Source: Peribacillus simplex (GTDB lineage: Bacteria; Bacillota; Bacilli; Bacillales; DSM-1321). From it: a stretch of DNA of 64,000 bases. The stretch is from NCBI RefSeq assembly GCF_030123325.1, contig NZ_CP126106.1, positions 5,463,001 to 5,527,000 of the forward strand, read 5' to 3'. Position numbers and translations under genes: made by a program. Within the stretch, counting starts at the first letter, position 1; each line of letters begins with the position of its first letter. Positions 61,872 through 64,000 of the stretch are shown piece by piece. The notes under the pieces are model-generated. The model searched no databases, was not told where the DNA came from, and worked only from the letters and a program-made list of their open reading frames with translations.

Positions 61872-64000
61872 TCAATCATTAAAAAATTTATCCACGATTC
61901 TCTGTGTAGCTTTACCGTCCTCTATCCCACAATACTTCTCTCTAAATAAACCATATCTCTCTTTATATTGCATGTTTATTTTATCAATATTGGTAATAGT
62001 TTCGATAATCTCCTCGGTTGTTTTTAAAAATGGACCGGGTGCTTCCTTTTCAAAATCCATATAGAATCCACGGATGTTATCTCTGTAATCTTCCAGATCA
62101 TACGTGTAATACAAAATCGGCCGAGCGGTATTAGCAAAATCGAACATTACTGAAGAATAATCCGTAATCAATATATCGGAAATCAGGTAAAGTTCCTGAA
62201 TATCTGAATAATTGGATACGTTTATCACGAAATCCTCAAATTCGCCCGGGATGCTGAGATTATTACTTATAACAACATGCATCCTTAACAACAGGATATA
62301 TTCATCCCCTAATTCTTCCTTCATTCTTTCCAAATCAAATTTCAGTTCGAAAATAAATTTATTGTTTTTCGATGTTTGATTATCCCGGAATGTAGGAGCA
62401 TATAAGATGACTTTTTTTCCTTTTGGTATCTTCAGTTTTTCCATCACCGACTTGGCAATTATTGAAGAATCTTCCCTGTAAAACAAATCATTTCTTGGAT
62501 ATCCCGTTTCCAATATTTTGCCCTCATATTTGAAAGCACTCCTGAAGGCCGTGGATGCGTATGGACTTGGTGATATTAAATAATCCCAAGTTCTCGTTGC
62601 ACCATGCACTCGATTTAAGTACCCATCGTCTCTTCCTTGGATATTGTCTATATCAAATAGCATTTTTTTCAAAGGGGTACCATGCCAAGTCTGAATATAA
62701 GTCGTTTCCTTCCTTTTACTTAGATAGGTAGGGAAGTTTTGATTATTTATCCAATAACCTGCCTTGGCCAAATAATAATAGTATTCCGGACTTAAGCGTT
62801 TTATCAGCTTCGTATTCTTTCCTTTTATCGGTAAATTACCATTATACACCCAAACTTTTTTATATTTATTATCCCTTTTGACCAATTCTTCATAGATATA
62901 CTTGGGGCTATCGGCGAATTGCTTCCCTATCCCGCTTTCAAAAAGAATTAGGTTCCGGTCAACCGGGATAACCTTGGACATGATTTTATAAACTTTTTTC
63001 ATGACAGGGAAATATTGATCACTTTTCCTAAACCGGTTCAAAATGAGTTTGGACATCGGATGGTTATATAATTTAGTTAGTGAATTTTGATCTTTTTCTG
63101 CGTTTTGAATCACTTCGAATATCCTTGAATTAGAATGGACATCACGATATTTAATAAAACGGTTGGCCTTGTCCATATACTTCTTCTTCATGACAAAATC
63201 AGTATTGGCATATTCGGCTAATACACCTAGCAATTCATCCAATTCATCAACGATTTCACCCGGAAGATCGTTATCCAAATCCAAATGTGACGGTCTTTTC
63301 CCTATGAAACGATCTCTATCAAATTGATAGTAAATGACCGGTTTATGGAGGAAACTAAAGTCAAAAGCTACACTTGAATAGTCCGTAATCATAATCGCAC
63401 TTTCCTTGATTAATCTTTGGACATCCACTTCACCCTGACTAATTACCCTAACTGGGGCATCCTTAAAATAAGACGTGAATTTCTGCATATTAGGGTGAAG
63501 GCAAAAAATGATTTCAAACCCACTGTTTTTTGATAAATCATGTAATGCCGGGTGATTCACTAATTTCTGATACCTTTCAAAATATTCGCTTTCCAAAAAT
63601 ATTTCATCGGAAGTAATCCAATCTCTCCATGTCGGAATGATCAATAATTGCCGCTTTGTTGAAACATCATCCTTAAACAGCGAGTCGAATCTTGAAAGTC
63701 CCGTCGCGAATACTTCTTTTTCGTTGTAACCAAAATCAGTTACAATCATATCCTTTTCGAAGTCTGAACTTACCAAGAAAACATCCGTACTAAAACCGGA
63801 AACTGCATTTTTCCCGTAGTTTGCCACCATATTCTTAGTGCCCATAACACCATGTTGAAGAAAAACCTTAACTCCCTTAACACGATTTTTAAATTCAGAT
63901 GTCCTTAAAGGATATAAATAATCCGGGTGATGTGATGAAATGATACGTGTCGATTCCATCGTCTTTTTAATATGATCCTTTGACTTGAAATAAAGTACAT
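61872..64000 (-). CDS. Tandem CDP-glycerol glycerophosphotransferase (TagF-like, 5' end outside window)
   Basis: At least 708 residues; the frame is open to the right edge, so the start lies outside. Two Glyphos_transf modules are present in tandem. The first has VFLQHGVMGTKNMV, TGLSRFDSLF, IPTWRDWI and ITDYSSVAFDFSFLHKPVIY. The second, from about 340 residues in, has YIQTWHGTPLKKMLFDID, LETGYPRNDLF, LYAPTFRDN, ITDYSSVMFDFANTARPILY and a C-terminal GFYMDFEKEAPGP. The second module is close in sequence to the 410-residue transferase at 58891-60123. Such a protein could prime and extend, or make two linkages. Confidence 0.88.
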   Translation of the reverse strand, partial: VLYFKSKDHIKKTMESTRIISSHHPDYLYPLRTSEFKNRVKGVKVFLQHGVMGTKNMVANYGKNAVSGFSTDVFLVSSDFEKDMIVTDFGYNEKEVFATGLSRFDSLFKDDVSTKRQLLIIPTWRDWITSDEIFLESEYFERYQKLVNHPALHDLSKNSGFEIIFCLHPNMQKFTSYFKDAPVRVISQGEVDVQRLIKESAIMITDYSSVAFDFSFLHKPVIYYQFDRDRFIGKRPSHLDLDNDLPGEIVDELDELLGVLAEYANTDFVMKKKYMDKANRFIKYRDVHSNSRIFEVIQNAEKDQNSLTKLYNHPMSKLILNRFRKSDQYFPVMKKVYKIMSKVIPVDRNLILFESGIGKQFADSPKYIYEELVKRDNKYKKVWVYNGNLPIKGKNTKLIKRLSPEYYYYLAKAGYWINNQNFPTYLSKRKETTYIQTWHGTPLKKMLFDIDNIQGRDDGYLNRVHGATRTWDYLISPSPYASTAFRSAFKYEGKILETGYPRNDLFYREDSSIIAKSVMEKLKIPKGKKVILYAPTFRDNQTSKNNKFIFELKFDLERMKEELGDEYILLLRMHVVISNNLSIPGEFEDFVINVSNYSDIQELYLISDILITDYSSVMFDFANTARPILYYTYDLEDYRDNIRGFYMDFEKEAPGPFLKTTEEIIETITNIDKINMQYKERYGLFREKYCGIEDGKATQRIVDKFFND

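Noticed and set aside
1..64000. CRISPR arrays, tRNA or rRNA genes, prophage or restriction/defence islands
   Set aside because: No regularly spaced repeats, no cloverleaf or rRNA sequence, and no phage or defence gene families were recognised.

Overview
The window looks like chromosome of a low-GC, endospore-forming Bacillaceae member. Gene order follows the Bacillus subtilis block hisB-hisD-hisG-hisZ / yvoF-ppaX-yvoD-lgt-hprK / yvlB-uvrA-uvrB-csbA / minJ-ctpB / ftsX-ftsE-cccB-yvjA-prfB-secA / hpf / flgM-comFC-comFA / degV-degU-degS-yvyE-tagV-tagO, with local insertions and losses. A Bacillus simplex (Peribacillus)-type genome is my best guess; this is inferred from gene order and content and was not tested by a search. 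I see no rRNA, tRNA, CRISPR array or prophage.

Layout. 1-4013: end of the histidine operon (minus strand). 4504-6205: an acidic LPxTA-type surface protein with its class D sortase. 6459-10378: yvoF, ppaX, yvoD, lgt, hprK. 10379-12654: yvlB, and a spacer holding a dead IS1182-like element that split the uvrA terminator. 12655-17975: uvrA, uvrB, csbA. 18165-26469: catalase, MMPL exporter, YceI protein with a strong promoter and operator-like palindrome, and a Fur-controlled hydroxamate-siderophore uptake locus (yfhA, yfiZ, yfiY). 26534-38260: cell division, envelope and secretion genes (minJ, ctpB, an EnvC-like M23 protein, ftsX, ftsE, cccB, yvjA, prfB with its programmed frameshift, secA). 38680-42086: sinR, a 46-codon sinI on the opposite strand preceded by a c-di-GMP-I (GEMM) riboswitch, hpf, and the wreck of the late flagellar locus (frameshifted flgN and yvyF, intact flgM). 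42182-47282: comFC, comFA, degV, degU, degS. 47903-64000: yvyE, then a wall-polymer region (tagV, tagO, tagA, flippase, ligase/polymerase, tagH, tagG and several glycosyl- and glycerophosphotransferases).

The most interesting signal is at 39112-39404. A c-di-GMP riboswitch sits directly upstream of the SinR anti-repressor gene sinI, and its P1 stem shares three bases with a hairpin that covers the sinI ribosome binding site. If the fold is right, c-di-GMP would turn on translation of SinI, inactivate SinR and release matrix genes. The neighbouring flagellar genes are decayed, which fits a lineage favouring sessile life. Other points of interest are two dead IS copies next to terminators, a family of about 90-126 bp dispersed repeats, a tandem two-domain CDP-glycerol transferase, and an embedded flippase/ligase cluster between tagO and tagGH.
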